Source of the DNA: Methylococcales bacterium
GTDB taxonomy: Bacteria; Pseudomonadota; Gammaproteobacteria; Methylococcales; Methylomonadaceae
Length of the DNA stretch: 64,000 nucleotides
Direction: 5' to 3'
Assembly: GCA_026399015.1 (NCBI GenBank)
Contig: JAPLRS010000023.1
Span: forward strand, 1-64,000
The notes below the pieces were generated by a model. That model saw nothing but the letters and a program-made list of their open reading frames with translations. It made no database searches and had not been told where the DNA came from. This document shows positions 22,786-33,639 of this stretch, piece by piece. Position numbers and translations under genes: made by a program. Numbering within the stretch: position 1 is the first letter of the stretch; the number at the start of each line of letters is the position of its first letter.

Positions 22786-25320
22786 ATGAAAAACTCCAAA
22801 AATCTAAATAACCATACGGCATTTTGGAGTTTTTCAGTTGAATCACAAGTAGATTTACTAACATCCTCGTTCAACGGACTTTCTACAGAAGTTGCCAACA
22901 CCCGTCTTAAACAATACGGATCCAATCAACTTAATACCAAAAAACAATCCAGTAATTTCAAATTATTTATCAGTCAATTTAAAAACTCAATCATCTTGAT
23001 TTTGTTATTTGCGACAGGCCTGTCTTTCTATTTAAATGAGAAAGTTGATGCCGCCATCATATTAACAATAATTTTTATCAGTGGTAGTCTAGGGTTTTGG
23101 CAAGAAAAAGGTGCGGCTAACGCCATTAAAGATTTACTAGCAATGGTGCAAATTACTGTCTGTGTTTTACGAGACAATATCCTTACCGAAATTGCGAGTG
23201 AAAAACTTGTCCCCGGCGATATTATTATTTTAAAAGCCGGCGATATTATTCCCAGCGATTGTTTATTAATCAGCTCAGAAAACTTATTTGTAGACGAAGC
23301 ACTCTTAACCGGCGAAAGTTATCCCGTCGAAAAACAAACTTGCGTACTCTCGATAGACACGCCTCTAAGCCAAAGAAGCAATACCTTATGGATGGGTACT
23401 CATGTACAAAGTGGCTCTGGAAAAGCTTTGGTTATAGCAACAGGTCAATCGACCGAGTTTGGCAAAATCTCTTTACGTATAAAACACAAATCCCCAGAAA
23501 CCGAGTTTGAACGTGGCGTAAGGCGATTTGGTTATTTATTAATGGAAGTCACATTAATTCTGGTCATTCTTATTTTTGCTGTCAATGTTTACCTCGCTAA
23601 ACCAATTGTCGACTCCTTTTTATTTGCGCTAGCGCTAGCGGTAGGTCTAACACCGCAATTATTACCTGCCATTATCAGTGTCAATTTAGCACATGGTGCT
23701 AAACGCATGGCTACCCAAAAAGTCATTGTTAAGCAATTAGCATCTATAGAAAACTTTGGCAGCATGAATGTCTTATGTTCGGATAAAACCGGCACACTTA
23801 CCGAAGGCCTCGTTCACCTTAAAGGGACTTTAGATATAAACGGTCAACCAAACACCAAATTAGGACGCTATGCCTACATCAATTCATTTTACGAAACCGG
23901 CTTTAAAAACCCTATCGATGAAGCTATTAGAAACTATCAAACATTTGATTTAACTAATACTGCAAAGTTAGCGGAAATTCCATATGATTTTTATAGAAAG
24001 CGTCTAAGTTTATTAATCAAAGATCAAAACGATACTTTAATAATTGCCAAAGGAGCTTTAACTAATATTTTAGACATTTGTAACACTGCCGAGTCAAGTG
24101 ATGGTTCAATCCTCTACATAGACACAGTGCGCGCACAAATTGATCAAAAATACCAAGAATTTAGTCGCGAGGGTTTTCGCACATTGGGCATGGCCTACAA
24201 AAGACTCCCCAACCAAATAGCACTCAGTAATCAAGATGAAAATGATTTATGTTTCTTGGGATTTCTCACATTTTTTGATGCACCCAAAACTAACTGTGCT
24301 TCAACCATCCAACAACTTAGAGAACTTGGAGTAACTCTTAAAATCATAACGGGGGACAATCGCCTTGTAGCGTCCACTGTTAGCAAGCAACTTGGATTAG
24401 CAGAACATGAAATATTGACAGGGCCGCAAATCCACAATATGAGTGATTTAGCCCTCATGAATCAAGTTGCAGATGTCGATTTATTTGCAGAAGTAGAACC
24501 TAATCAGAAAGAACGCATTATCCTGGCCTTAAAGAAAGCCGGTTTTGTGGTGGGTTACATGGGTGATGGAATTAATGATGTGTCTGCTCTTCATGCGGCC
24601 GATGTCGGCATTTCCGTGGATAGCGCAGCAGATGTCGCAAAAGAAACAGCTCAAATTGTTTTACTAGAAAAAGATTTAGGTGTCTTAGTCCAGGGCGTCA
24701 AGGAAGGTCGCATCACATTTGCTAATACTTTAAAGTATGTGTTTATGGCCACCAGTTCAAATTTTGGCAATATGTTTAGTATGGCAGGAGCCTCCTTATT
24801 TCTGCCCTTTTTGCCCTTATTACCTAAACAAATTTTACTCACCAATTTACTCACTGATTTTCCTGAGATGACCATTGCGTCTGATAATGTAGATGAACAA
24901 ATGATTGCCCAACCTAGGCGCTGGGATATTAAATTTATCCGAAAATTTATGATGACTTTTGGCTTTGTCAGTTCCATCTACGATTATATGACCTTTGGCT
25001 TGTTACTTTTATTAGATGTTTCACCTGAAGAATTTAGAACCGCTTGGTTTACTGAATCTGTATTATCTGCCTCTTTAATCGTTTTTGTGGTTCGCTCTAG
25101 CCAACCATTTTTTAAAACACGCCCGAGTAATTATCTAAGTTTAGCGACATTCAGTATTGTGATGATTACGCTATGCTTACCTTACACTCCTCTCGCCTCT
25201 TTAACTGGCTTTGTCCCCCTTCCAATGCTCTTAATCACATTACTGGTCGCTATTGTTGCAATGTACCTATGCACAGCAGAGTTGGCTAAACACTACTTTT
25301 ATAAAGTCACGAAACTGTAA
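22786..25320 (+). CDS. mgtA: Magnesium-importing P-type ATPase
   Basis: An 844-residue P3B-type ATPase that imports Mg2+ using ATP in the inner membrane. Motifs: TGES at 175-178, phosphorylated aspartate in DKTGT at 333, and GDGIND at 593-598. An N-terminal cation-ATPase region (VDLLTSSFNGLSTEVANTRL) precedes the first helix pair. The C-terminus carries six helices, typical of MgtA/MgtB. It is a little shorter than E. coli MgtA (about 898), mainly at the N-terminus. It stands alone with a structured leader. Confidence 0.92.
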   Translation: MKNSKNLNNHTAFWSFSVESQVDLLTSSFNGLSTEVANTRLKQYGSNQLNTKKQSSNFKLFISQFKNSIILILLFATGLSFYLNEKVDAAIILTIIFISGSLGFWQEKGAANAIKDLLAMVQITVCVLRDNILTEIASEKLVPGDIIILKAGDIIPSDCLLISSENLFVDEALLTGESYPVEKQTCVLSIDTPLSQRSNTLWMGTHVQSGSGKALVIATGQSTEFGKISLRIKHKSPETEFERGVRRFGYLLMEVTLILVILIFAVNVYLAKPIVDSFLFALALAVGLTPQLLPAIISVNLAHGAKRMATQKVIVKQLASIENFGSMNVLCSDKTGTLTEGLVHLKGTLDINGQPNTKLGRYAYINSFYETGFKNPIDEAIRNYQTFDLTNTAKLAEIPYDFYRKRLSLLIKDQNDTLIIAKGALTNILDICNTAESSDGSILYIDTVRAQIDQKYQEFSREGFRTLGMAYKRLPNQIALSNQDENDLCFLGFLTFFDAPKTNCASTIQQLRELGVTLKIITGDNRLVASTVSKQLGLAEHEILTGPQIHNMSDLALMNQVADVDLFAEVEPNQKERIILALKKAGFVVGYMGDGINDVSALHAADVGISVDSAADVAKETAQIVLLEKDLGVLVQGVKEGRITFANTLKYVFMATSSNFGNMFSMAGASLFLPFLPLLPKQILLTNLLTDFPEMTIASDNVDEQMIAQPRRWDIKFIRKFMMTFGFVSSIYDYMTFGLLLLLDVSPEEFRTAWFTESVLSASLIVFVVRSSQPFFKTRPSNYLSLATFSIVMITLCLPYTPLASLTGFVPLPMLLITLLVAIVAMYLCTAELAKHYFYKVTKL

Positions 25321-25527
25321 TAATTCCCTCTACTTAACTAGACTCAAGCTAACTTTTTAATGTATTGAAAGTCGTTTAGTGTGGCGATAAGTCTATAATC
25401 TCTGAAAAATAGAGGCTATGTTGCGACTATGTTGAGATAAACACATATTATCTGGACAAAAAATGTAAACAAGGTAAAATTAGCCTTCTTTTTTTGTGAC
25501 AAATTTTAAAAATAATAATAATTAAAA

Positions 25528-25974
25528 ATGGCGACTATTTCTGTACTAAATGGCCCTAATTTAAATTTGCTGGGTGTTCGTGAACCTAGCCATTACGGAA
25601 ACAAAACCCTCGCCGACATTCAAATTCTGCTTGAAACTCAAGCAATTGGATTACAACATGAGTTGCAATTCCATCAGAATAACGCAGAGCATGAGATTGT
25701 AGAACTCATACACAATGCTTACGAAACAGAAGTTGATTTCATAATTATTAATCCTGCTGCATTTACCCATACGAGTGTAGCGATTCGTGACGCTTTGTTA
25801 GCAACAAAAATTCCCTTTATTGAGGTTCATTTATCAAACGTCTATGCACGTGAACCCTTTAGAAAACACTCTTATTTCTCAGATGTTGCCATTGGGGTAA
25901 TCTCTGGTTTAGGAGCGACAGGATACCTACTGGCCTTACAAGCCGCACATGAGATATTAACCGAGAGACCCTAA
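25528..25974 (+). CDS. aroQ: 3-dehydroquinate dehydratase, type II
   Basis: A 148-residue enzyme of the shikimate pathway that converts 3-dehydroquinate to 3-dehydroshikimate. It starts [20 protein letters not shown] with the lid-loop arginine and catalytic tyrosine, and includes [18 protein letters not shown] and [15 protein letters not shown], the binding motifs of the dodecameric type II form. It is the first gene of an aroQ-accB-accC unit; accB begins 3 bp after its stop. All active-site motifs are intact. Confidence 0.95.
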   Translation: MATISVLNGPNLNLLGVREPSHYGNKTLADIQILLETQAIGLQHELQFHQNNAEHEIVELIHNAYETEVDFIIINPAAFTHTSVAIRDALLATKIPFIEVHLSNVYAREPFRKHSYFSDVAIGVISGLGATGYLLALQAAHEILTERP

Positions 25975-25977
25975 TCA

Positions 25978-26418
25978 ATGGATATTAGAAAAATAAAAAA
26001 ACTCATCGAAATTATCGAAGAATCAGGCATTGCCGAAATTGAAATAAAAGAAGGCGAAGAGTCTATTCGCATTAACCGTTACGGTAGTCACGCTGCACCT
26101 GCTCCTATTTCTTATGCAGCCCCAGTCGCTGCTCCTGTAGCAAGCGCACCTGCTGCTGCTGCACCAGTTGAAGAAAAAATATCTGGCCATACTGTTAAAT
26201 CACCGATGGTGGGTACCTTTTATCGCTCTGCATCACCCGGTTCTAAATCATTTGTAGAAGTGGGACAATCAGTACAAGCTGGTGATACTCTTTGTATTAT
26301 TGAAGCTATGAAAATTCTTAACCAAATTGAAGCAGATAAAAGCGGTACTATCACAAAAATCGTGGTTGAAAATGCTGAACCGGTCGAATATGGCCAACCA
26401 TTATTCATCATTGAATAA
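25978..26418 (+). CDS. accB: Biotin carboxyl carrier protein of acetyl-CoA carboxylase
   Basis: A 146-residue protein. The N-terminal helix ([20 protein letters not shown]) is followed by a flexible Ala/Pro linker (about 37-62). The biotinyl domain has [15 protein letters not shown], in which K112 of AMK carries biotin. It works with AccC and the AccA/AccD transferase in the first step of fatty acid synthesis. It is located between aroQ and accC as in many gammaproteobacteria. Confidence 0.95.
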   Translation: MDIRKIKKLIEIIEESGIAEIEIKEGEESIRINRYGSHAAPAPISYAAPVAAPVASAPAAAAPVEEKISGHTVKSPMVGTFYRSASPGSKSFVEVGQSVQAGDTLCIIEAMKILNQIEADKSGTITKIVVENAEPVEYGQPLFIIE

Positions 26419-26432
26419 GCAACGGAAAAATT

Positions 26433-27776
26433 ATGTTCAGTAAAATAGTCATCGCCAATCGTGGCGAAATTGCCCTTCGTGTTTTGCGTGCTTGCAGAGA
26501 ATTAGGCATTAAAGTTGTTGCTGTGCATTCTGAAGCAGACCGTGATCTTAAACATGTCCGTCTTGCTGATGAATCAGTGTGTATAGGACCAGCTGCCTCT
26601 GCAGATAGTTACTTGAATATCCCAGCTATTATTAGCGCAGCAGAAGTTACTGATGCCGAAGCTATCCACCCTGGCTATGGTTTCTTATCAGAAAACGCGG
26701 ACTTCTCTGAAAAAGTTAAAAAAAGTGGCTTCGTTTTCATTGGCCCCAAAGCAGAAACCATTCGCATGATGGGCGATAAAATTTCTGCTAAAAATGCCAT
26801 GTTAGCTGCTGGTATACCTTGTGTACCAGGTAATAATGACCCACTTTCTGATGACGACCAACTTAACCTACAAATGGCTAAGGAAATTGGTTATCCCGTT
26901 ATCATCAAAGCTGCAGGCGGTGGTGGTGGACGCGGCATGCGTACCGTGCATTCAGAATCTGCTTTAATTAATTCCATTGCGATGACCAAAGCGGAAGCTG
27001 GTAGTGCTTTTGGTAACTCTACTGTTTACATGGAAAAGTTTTTAGAAGATCCCCGCCACATTGAATTTCAGGTATTGGCTGATTCTTTTGGTAACGCTAT
27101 TCACTTAGGTGAACGTGATTGCTCTATGCAACGTCGTCATCAAAAAGTAGTTGAAGAAGCACCTGCACCTGGCATAACAGAAGAACAACGTAAAACTATT
27201 GGTGAACGTTGCGCTAAAGCTTGTGTTGATATTGGTTATTTAGGTGCAGGTACTTTTGAGTTTTTATATGAAAAAGGTGAGTTCTATTTCATTGAAATGA
27301 ATACACGTGTGCAAGTTGAACATCCTGTGACTGAAATGGTCACTGGCTTTGATATTGTAAAAGAACAATTAAGAATCGCTGCAGGTCTACCTTTATCAAT
27401 CACTCAAGACCAAGTAAAAATCACAGGTCATGCGATTGAATGTAGATTAAATGCCGAAGATCCTAAAACTTTTATGCCCTGCCCTGGCAAAATTGATCAA
27501 TTTCATATGCCTGGTGGCCCAGGTATTCGTTGTGAAACTCATATCTATAATGGCTATAAAGTTCCGCCCTATTACGATTCTATGATTGGTAAACTTATTG
27601 CCCATGGCGAAGACCGTAAAAGTGCCATTGCGCGTATGAACACCGCGCTAAGTGAAATTATTATTGACGGCATTAAAACAAACATTCCTCTACAACAAGA
27701 GATTATGATTGATAGTGCCTTTGCAATTGGCCAACAAAATATCCATTATCTCGAAAAGAAACTGGGTATTCATTAA
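26433..27776 (+). CDS. accC: Acetyl-CoA carboxylase, biotin carboxylase subunit
   Basis: A 447-residue ATP-grasp enzyme that carboxylates biotin on AccB using bicarbonate and ATP. Motifs: [20 protein letters not shown] at the start, the glycine-rich ATP loop [13 protein letters not shown], the active-site segment [15 protein letters not shown] and the C-terminal [13 protein letters not shown]. The length equals the E. coli enzyme. It starts 14 bp after accB. Confidence 0.96.
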   Translation: MFSKIVIANRGEIALRVLRACRELGIKVVAVHSEADRDLKHVRLADESVCIGPAASADSYLNIPAIISAAEVTDAEAIHPGYGFLSENADFSEKVKKSGFVFIGPKAETIRMMGDKISAKNAMLAAGIPCVPGNNDPLSDDDQLNLQMAKEIGYPVIIKAAGGGGGRGMRTVHSESALINSIAMTKAEAGSAFGNSTVYMEKFLEDPRHIEFQVLADSFGNAIHLGERDCSMQRRHQKVVEEAPAPGITEEQRKTIGERCAKACVDIGYLGAGTFEFLYEKGEFYFIEMNTRVQVEHPVTEMVTGFDIVKEQLRIAAGLPLSITQDQVKITGHAIECRLNAEDPKTFMPCPGKIDQFHMPGGPGIRCETHIYNGYKVPPYYDSMIGKLIAHGEDRKSAIARMNTALSEIIIDGIKTNIPLQQEIMIDSAFAIGQQNIHYLEKKLGIH

Positions 27777-27787
27777 GCATTGCTCTA

Positions 27788-27838
27788 AGATAAATCTGCA
27801 GGCTGTATTTTAAATTTATAAAGCCTGTAGATTTATCT
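27788..27838 (+). terminator. Long stem-loop after accC
   Basis: AGATAAATCTGCAGGCT (27788-27804) pairs with AGCCTGTAGATTTATCT (27822-27838) over 17 bp with one G-U pair and a 17-nt loop. There is no strong T-run after it. It may end the acc operon or protect its mRNA. Confidence 0.55.
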
Positions 27839-27907
27839 CATCCCTTTAAAACGTTGGATTACATTCTAAAAGTCCAACTGTCCCATTATTAACACAAAAC
27901 TCCTTCT

Positions 27908-28786
27908 ATGGCTTGGCATCAAATTTCTGTTATTACTGATGAAAATACCGCACCTCAATTAGCTGATTTTTTTAGCAATTTGGGCGCTGTGTCTGTTACT
28001 TATATGGACGCAGAAGATGAACCGGTTTATGAACCTGCTATTGGTGAAACTAAAATTTGGAGTAACACTCAAGTTGTGGCTCTGTATGAATTAGATGCCG
28101 ATGTTGAAATTATCAAAACAGTTGTATTTCAACAATTTGATAAGGCTGATTTAAGCAACTGGCAGTATGAAGCCATTGATGACCAAGAATGGGAACGCGC
28201 ATGGATGGAATATTACCAGCCCATGAAATTTGCTGATAAATTATGGGTTTGCCCGACAGATCAAGAGCAATATGAACCCGATACGGTTTGTCTTACTTTA
28301 GATCCAGGCCTAGCTTTTGGAACGGGTACACACCCTACTACAGCATTATGCTTAGAATGGCTAGCGAGTCATGATCTACAGAATAAAACGGTTATTGATT
28401 ACGGCTGTGGATCTGGCATTTTAGCAGTTGCCGCTGTGTTACTAGATGCTGAGATTGCGCACGGTGTAGATATTGATCCACAAGCGATTACCGCTACCGA
28501 AAGCAATGCCTTAAAAAACAAGGTACAAGATAAAATACATTGTTACCTACCGGAACAATTTAAACCCTTTCAAGCAGATGTTGTTCTCGCTAACATTTTA
28601 GCTAAACCTTTAATCGATATGTCCGAGCAAATCTGCGCCTTAGTGGCAACTGGCGGACAATTAGTATTATCTGGCATTTTATTTGAACAAGCTGAATCTG
28701 TAATTACTGCTTATGAAAAATACATCGACTTTAAGCCTTTAGTCCAACAGGAAGACTGGATTAGATTAGACGGCATTAAACGCTAA
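27908..28786 (+). CDS. prmA: Ribosomal protein L11 methyltransferase
   Basis: A 292-residue enzyme that trimethylates L11. The N-terminal substrate domain has DQEWERAWMEYYQPMKF; the SAM domain has LDPGLAFGTGTHPTTALCLE and motif I VIDYGCGSGILAVAA (D164 region), plus ANILAKPLIDM. It is separated from accC by a stem-loop, so it probably has its own promoter. The placement before dusB-fis follows the gammaproteobacterial order, here with two genes between. Confidence 0.95.
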   Translation: MAWHQISVITDENTAPQLADFFSNLGAVSVTYMDAEDEPVYEPAIGETKIWSNTQVVALYELDADVEIIKTVVFQQFDKADLSNWQYEAIDDQEWERAWMEYYQPMKFADKLWVCPTDQEQYEPDTVCLTLDPGLAFGTGTHPTTALCLEWLASHDLQNKTVIDYGCGSGILAVAAVLLDAEIAHGVDIDPQAITATESNALKNKVQDKIHCYLPEQFKPFQADVVLANILAKPLIDMSEQICALVATGGQLVLSGILFEQAESVITAYEKYIDFKPLVQQEDWIRLDGIKR

Positions 28787-28839
28787 TATACAGTCATAAA
28801 CAGACTAATCTCAACTTCAATCTTAACATTACATAACTT

Positions 28840-30036
28840 ATGTCTCACCCTGATTTATATTTAAAGAAAAACGAAGACAAACGCTTACGTAAAGGCCATT
28901 TATGGGTGTTTAGCAATGAGATTGATACAAAAAAATCTGCACTTGATCAATTTACGGCAGGTGAATTAGTTAATGTTAAAAGTGATGACGGTAAAATATT
29001 AGGTACTGCCTATGTGAATCCTCAAACATTAATTTGTGCACGCTTATTATCCAGAAAAGCCAATTTAAAGTGTGGTGCTAACTTTTTTAAAGAGCGTTTA
29101 GCTACCGCGATAGCCTTACGGGATAAGATTTTTCCTAAGCCTTTTTATCGCCTCGTATTTAGTGAAAGTGATGGCTTACCCGGTTTAGTTATTGATAGAT
29201 TCGGCGATGTCTTATCCTTACAAATCACCACGGCCGGCATTGAAATCCGTAAAGAATCGTTATTAACAGCGCTCATAGAATTATTAAAACCATCAGCCAT
29301 CATTTTAAAAAATGATAATAGCCAAAGACAACTCGAAGGTCTTAGCCAAGAATCAGAGATTGTGTACGGTGAGTTACCAGAAAATTTAATTATCGAAGAA
29401 AACGGCGCTAAATTTAAAGTTGATATTCTAGATGGTCAAAAAACAGGTTGGTTTTACGATCACCGTAGTAGTCGTGCACAATTAGCTTCTTTCTCAAAAA
29501 ACCAACGCGTCTTAGACTTATTCTCTTACACGGGAGCATGGGGAGTTCCTGCGGCTATTGCTGGTGCGACTGAAGTTACCTGTGTCGATGCCTCTGAAGG
29601 TGCCTTAGCCATTGCACAAGAAAATGCCCGCCTTAATGATGTAGCAGATAAGATGCAATTTGTGCGTAGTGATGTATTTGAATTTTTAAAGCAAGCCCGT
29701 TTAGACAATCAGCTTTACGATATTATTGTGCTGGACCCACCCGCATTAATAAAACGCAAAAAGGACTTCAAATTAGGTTATGAAGCTTATAGAAGACTTA
29801 ATCATTTGGCTCTACAAGTTTTATCTAAAAATGGCATTCTAATCTCTGCGTCATGTTCATTTCATTTAACCCGTGAAAATCTTCATGAAATCTTACGCAG
29901 TTCCGGTCGACATATTGATAGACATCTTGTTTTTTTTGCTAGTGGAGGCCAAGGACCAGATCACCCAATCGATCCCGCTTCACCTGAAAGCGAATATCTA
30001 AAAACATTTTTTTGCTCTGTTTCTGCTAGTCTATAA
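28840..30036 (+). CDS. rlmI: Class I SAM-dependent 23S rRNA methyltransferase, RlmI type
   Basis: A 398-residue protein. The N-terminal PUA-like domain (KNEDKRLRKGHLWVFSNEI) is followed by a central domain and a Rossmann methyltransferase with VLDLFSYTGAWGVPAA, LDPPALIKRKKDF and ISASCSFHLTRENL. The family methylates cytosine 5 in 23S rRNA (E. coli C1962). The assignment to RlmI rather than a close paralogue is by overall layout. Confidence 0.88.
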   Translation: MSHPDLYLKKNEDKRLRKGHLWVFSNEIDTKKSALDQFTAGELVNVKSDDGKILGTAYVNPQTLICARLLSRKANLKCGANFFKERLATAIALRDKIFPKPFYRLVFSESDGLPGLVIDRFGDVLSLQITTAGIEIRKESLLTALIELLKPSAIILKNDNSQRQLEGLSQESEIVYGELPENLIIEENGAKFKVDILDGQKTGWFYDHRSSRAQLASFSKNQRVLDLFSYTGAWGVPAAIAGATEVTCVDASEGALAIAQENARLNDVADKMQFVRSDVFEFLKQARLDNQLYDIIVLDPPALIKRKKDFKLGYEAYRRLNHLALQVLSKNGILISASCSFHLTRENLHEILRSSGRHIDRHLVFFASGGQGPDHPIDPASPESEYLKTFFCSVSASL

Positions 30037-30164
30037 AAGCATTGAGCCAACTTTATTACCATTATAAAATGTGGTTTTAATATAATACTGCGTCAATATT
30101 TTTTATTCACGCATCTAAAAACACCCCAAAACAATAATTACACTTTAATGAGGATATACACCCA

Positions 30165-30701
30165 ATGAAAGCCTGCGAATCCTGCAGCCGTGCTGAAATC
30201 GGCAAAAACCATGCTCAAGTTCCAGTCTTACGAAGAGCTATAGGCTTATTTTTTGTTTATTTACCAATAATCACTTTACCTTTCGTCTTTATAAGTGCCT
30301 ATTTAACGTATTATCACTTGATTTTAATCGGTGGAAAAAACATCAAAAAATTCTCTGATTTTTTACCAGAAAGAAGTTCACATCGCTACGATTTAAAAAA
30401 TCAAATTACTATGGATGGGTCGTTTAAATTAAGTTTAGCGCAATCAAAGTTATATTGGATTTTAAACTGTACATGGTATTGCCCAGTAAGTGTTGCTGTA
30501 TTTGAATGGCACGCTTATATGGTTAAAATCGTAGAAAACTGGTGGTGTCCGTTCACACACGAGAAAAAAGAGGGTTATAGCAATGCTAAAATTGATAAAT
30601 CTTTTTGGCATATTTATCCAGAAGATATTGTTAAATTAAATCCAGAAGATCGTGACAATCCAATTTGGAATGAAGACACAGATTCAACTGAAACAAAATA
30701 A
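30165..30701 (+). CDS. Cysteine-containing membrane protein of unknown function
   Basis: A 178-residue protein, not recognised. It starts MKACESCSRAEIGKNHAQVP, with a CxxC at residues 4-7. A membrane segment lies at about 26-55 (IGLFFVYLPIITLPFVFISA). Further cysteines occur in ILNCTWYCPVS and ENWWCPFTHEKK. The Trp/Cys-rich middle suggests metal or cofactor binding near the membrane. An AATGAGGATATA ribosome site precedes the ATG. It lies between rlmI and dusB, breaking the usual prmA-dusB order. Confidence 0.7.
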   Translation: MKACESCSRAEIGKNHAQVPVLRRAIGLFFVYLPIITLPFVFISAYLTYYHLILIGGKNIKKFSDFLPERSSHRYDLKNQITMDGSFKLSLAQSKLYWILNCTWYCPVSVAVFEWHAYMVKIVENWWCPFTHEKKEGYSNAKIDKSFWHIYPEDIVKLNPEDRDNPIWNEDTDSTETK

Positions 30702-30722
30702 CTAATTTAGTAAAAATAGTTA

Positions 30723-31688
30723 ATGCAAATCGGCACCTATTCATTAAAAAATAAATTAATTCTAGCACCTATGGCCGGCATTACTGACCGGCCTTTTAGA
30801 GAATTATGTAAAGAAATGGGTGCCGGTTTAGCTGTATCTGAGATGGTTGCATCAAATCCAGCCTTACGCTATCATAAAAGAACACTACTAAAAGCTGATC
30901 ATAGTGGCGAATCTGGATTACGATCTGTACAAATTTTAGGTACTGATCCTCAGCAAATGGCTGAAGCCGCCCAGTTTAACGCTGAACGTGGCGCTCAAAT
31001 AATCGATATTAATATGGGTTGCCCAGCAAAAAAGGTCTGCTCAGTGGCTGCGGGATCTGCCTTATTAAGAGATGAAGTCTTAGTAAAAAAAATACTAGAT
31101 GCTGTAGTAAAATCTGTTGATATTCCAATCACTCTTAAAATAAGAACCGGCTGGGACTTACAAAATCGTAATGCGCTAGAAATTGCTAAGATTGCTGAAC
31201 AAGCTGGGATTTCTGCACTCACATTACACGGAAGAACTCGAGCCTGTAAATTTAACGGGCACGCAGAATACGAAACTATTAAAAACGTTAAAAAAGCTGT
31301 TAATATCCCAGTGATTGCCAATGGTGATATAGACTCAGCTGAAAAAGCTCACTATGTACTTGAAAGTACAGGAGCTGATGCCATTATGATTGGTCGAGCT
31401 GCCCAGGGAAACCCTTGGTTATTCTCACAAATAAACCATTTCCTAGACACTGGAAAAACCCTAGAAAAGCCAACTTATACCGCCATACAAAATACATTGT
31501 TAACCCATTTAGACAATCTCTATAGTTTTTATGGAAATATTACCGGTGTTAGAATAGCGAGAAAACATATAGCATGGTACTTCAATCATCTTAATATGAT
31601 TAATCAAGAAACTAAAAACAAGGTTAATCAAGCGCAATGCCCAAACGAACAAGTACTGCAAATTAAATTAGCGTTTAATTTTTTATAA
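30723..31688 (+). CDS. dusB: tRNA-dihydrouridine synthase B
   Basis: A 321-residue flavoenzyme that reduces uridine in tRNA D-loops. It starts LILAPMAGITDRPFRELCKE, and NMGCPAKKVC holds the catalytic cysteine. FMN-binding segments include LKIRTGWD, HGRTRACKFNGHAEY, IANGDIDS and IMIGRAAQGNPW. The length matches E. coli DusB. fis follows within 20 bp, so they are co-transcribed as in other gammaproteobacteria. Confidence 0.95.
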   Translation: MQIGTYSLKNKLILAPMAGITDRPFRELCKEMGAGLAVSEMVASNPALRYHKRTLLKADHSGESGLRSVQILGTDPQQMAEAAQFNAERGAQIIDINMGCPAKKVCSVAAGSALLRDEVLVKKILDAVVKSVDIPITLKIRTGWDLQNRNALEIAKIAEQAGISALTLHGRTRACKFNGHAEYETIKNVKKAVNIPVIANGDIDSAEKAHYVLESTGADAIMIGRAAQGNPWLFSQINHFLDTGKTLEKPTYTAIQNTLLTHLDNLYSFYGNITGVRIARKHIAWYFNHLNMINQETKNKVNQAQCPNEQVLQIKLAFNFL

Positions 31689-31707
31689 TTGGATAGTGTT
31701 AGTGAAT

Positions 31708-31992
31708 ATGACCGCATCACAAAAAAATGCTGAAATTATTAACATAGACAGCAAAAGAACCCTGCTTCTACCGCTATCAGTCTATGTAAAACAAACTGTT
31801 GAACAATATTTAGCCCAATTAAGTGGACATGATGCCGTTGGTTTACATGCCATGGTTATCGGTGAAGTTGAAAAACCTTTACTCGAAGCCGCTTTAGAGC
31901 ATGCTGGATATAACCAAACTAAAGCTGCAAAAGCCTTAGGTTTAAGTCGAAGCACCCTTCGAAAAAAATTAGATCAATACGATATATCTTAA
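31708..31992 (+). CDS. fis: DNA-binding protein Fis
   Basis: About 94 residues from the ATG at 31708; GTG codons at 31696 and 31702 are alternative starts giving up to 98 residues. The C-terminal helix-turn-helix (EHAGYNQTKAAKALGLSRST, then LRKKLDQY) is the Fis signature, and MVIGEVEKPLLEAALEHAG is the dimer helix. Fis bends DNA and regulates growth-phase genes and rRNA. It is in the conserved dusB-fis pair. Confidence 0.93.
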   Translation: MTASQKNAEIINIDSKRTLLLPLSVYVKQTVEQYLAQLSGHDAVGLHAMVIGEVEKPLLEAALEHAGYNQTKAAKALGLSRSTLRKKLDQYDIS

Positions 31993-32061
31993 AACTTACA
32001 CATCAATTTAAGTTTTTCTGCTACACACCTACACCTTCCATACTATTAATAAAAGGCCTGC

Positions 32062-33621
32062 ATGAACAAAAAAATAACTCGAGCTCTGATCAGCGTTTCA
32101 GATAAAACTGGCATAATCGACTTTTCTAAGGCTTTGAGTGATCTCGGTATAGAGCTCCTCTCTACAGGTGGTACCGCCAAAATCCTCGCAGAAAATAATA
32201 TCCCAGTCACAGAAGTTTCTGATTACACAGGTTTTCCTGAAATGATGGATGGTCGTGTTAAAACGTTACATCCCAAAGTTCATGGCGGCATCTTAGGTCG
32301 TCGTGGTATTGATGATACTGTTATGGCAGACAATGGCATTAAACCCATAGATATAGTGGTTGTTAACCTTTACCCTTTTGAACAAACCATTGCTAACCCC
32401 AATTGTGACTTTGAAACAGCTATCGAGAATATCGATATCGGCGGCCCAACGATGATTCGTGCGGCAGCTAAAAATCATACAGATGTAGCTATTGTCGTTG
32501 ACCCTAGTGATTATGCCGCCACTTTGACTGAATTACAAAATTCAGCTAATGCGTTATCTGCTCAAACTCGTTTTAACTTAGCATTAAAGAGCTTTGAACA
32601 TACAGGTCGTTATGACACAGCCATTGCTACTTATTTAGGCAACTTAAGTGGCATTCAATTTCCTGAAACTCTTAACTTACAATTTTATCGTAGCCAAACC
32701 ATGCGTTATGGTGAAAACCCTCATCAAAATGCCGCTTTTTATCGTGAAAAAGCACCTGTATCTGGCACTATTGCTGCTGCCCGTCAGTTACAAGGTAAAG
32801 AATTATCTTATAACAACATTGCCGATGCCGATGCCGCTTTAGAATGCGTTAAATCATTCAATGCCAAACCGACCTGCGTTATTGTTAAACATGCAAATCC
32901 TTGTGGAGTTGCAGAAGCTGACAATCTATTAGGTGCGTATGATAAAGCCTATGCAACAGATCCAACCTCTGCATTTGGCGGTATTATTGCTTTTAACCAA
33001 GAATTAGATGCAGAAACAGCAGCTGAAATTATTAAGCGTCAATTCGTTGAAGTAATCATTGCACCTAGCTTAACAACAGAAGCACAAACTGTTTTATCAG
33101 AAAAACAAAATATCCGTGTTTTGGAATGTGGCGTTTGGTCAGCGAAACCTGAACCCGCATTTGACTATAAACGCGTTGCAGGCGGTTTATTGGTACAAGA
33201 TAAAGACTTAGGTGAAGTTGATCCTGCAGACATTAAAATTGTTAGTAAACGTGAACCCACTGCACAAGAATTTGCGGATTTATTATTTGCTTGGAAAGTC
33301 GGTAAATTCGTTAAATCTAATGCAATTGTCTACTGTAAAAATGGCCAAACAATAGGTGTAGGTGCTGGTCAAATGAGCAGAGTCTATTCCGCTAAAATTG
33401 CAGGCATAAAAGCTGCAGATGAAGGTCTAGAAGTCCCTGGTTCTGCCTTAGCCTCAGATGCTTTCTTCCCTTTTAGGGATGGCATTGATGCAGCTGCAGA
33501 GGCTGGCATTACGGCCATTATTCAACCGGGTGGTTCAATGCGTGATAACGAAGTTATCGCCGCAGCTGATGAACATAACATCGCGATGGTCTTTACCGGC
33601 ATGCGTCATTTCAGACATTAA
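32062..33621 (+). CDS. purH: Bifunctional AICAR transformylase/IMP cyclohydrolase
   Basis: A 519-residue enzyme performing the last two steps of IMP synthesis. The N-terminal cyclohydrolase has [18 protein letters not shown] and [20 protein letters not shown]. The transformylase has [30 protein letters not shown] and a C-terminal HRH-like end [11 protein letters not shown]. The length equals other PurH proteins. purD begins about 18 bp later. Confidence 0.96.
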   Translation: MNKKITRALISVSDKTGIIDFSKALSDLGIELLSTGGTAKILAENNIPVTEVSDYTGFPEMMDGRVKTLHPKVHGGILGRRGIDDTVMADNGIKPIDIVVVNLYPFEQTIANPNCDFETAIENIDIGGPTMIRAAAKNHTDVAIVVDPSDYAATLTELQNSANALSAQTRFNLALKSFEHTGRYDTAIATYLGNLSGIQFPETLNLQFYRSQTMRYGENPHQNAAFYREKAPVSGTIAAARQLQGKELSYNNIADADAALECVKSFNAKPTCVIVKHANPCGVAEADNLLGAYDKAYATDPTSAFGGIIAFNQELDAETAAEIIKRQFVEVIIAPSLTTEAQTVLSEKQNIRVLECGVWSAKPEPAFDYKRVAGGLLVQDKDLGEVDPADIKIVSKREPTAQEFADLLFAWKVGKFVKSNAIVYCKNGQTIGVGAGQMSRVYSAKIAGIKAADEGLEVPGSALASDAFFPFRDGIDAAAEAGITAIIQPGGSMRDNEVIAAADEHNIAMVFTGMRHFRH

Positions 33622-33639
33622 AATAGAGTGAGTCATAAC

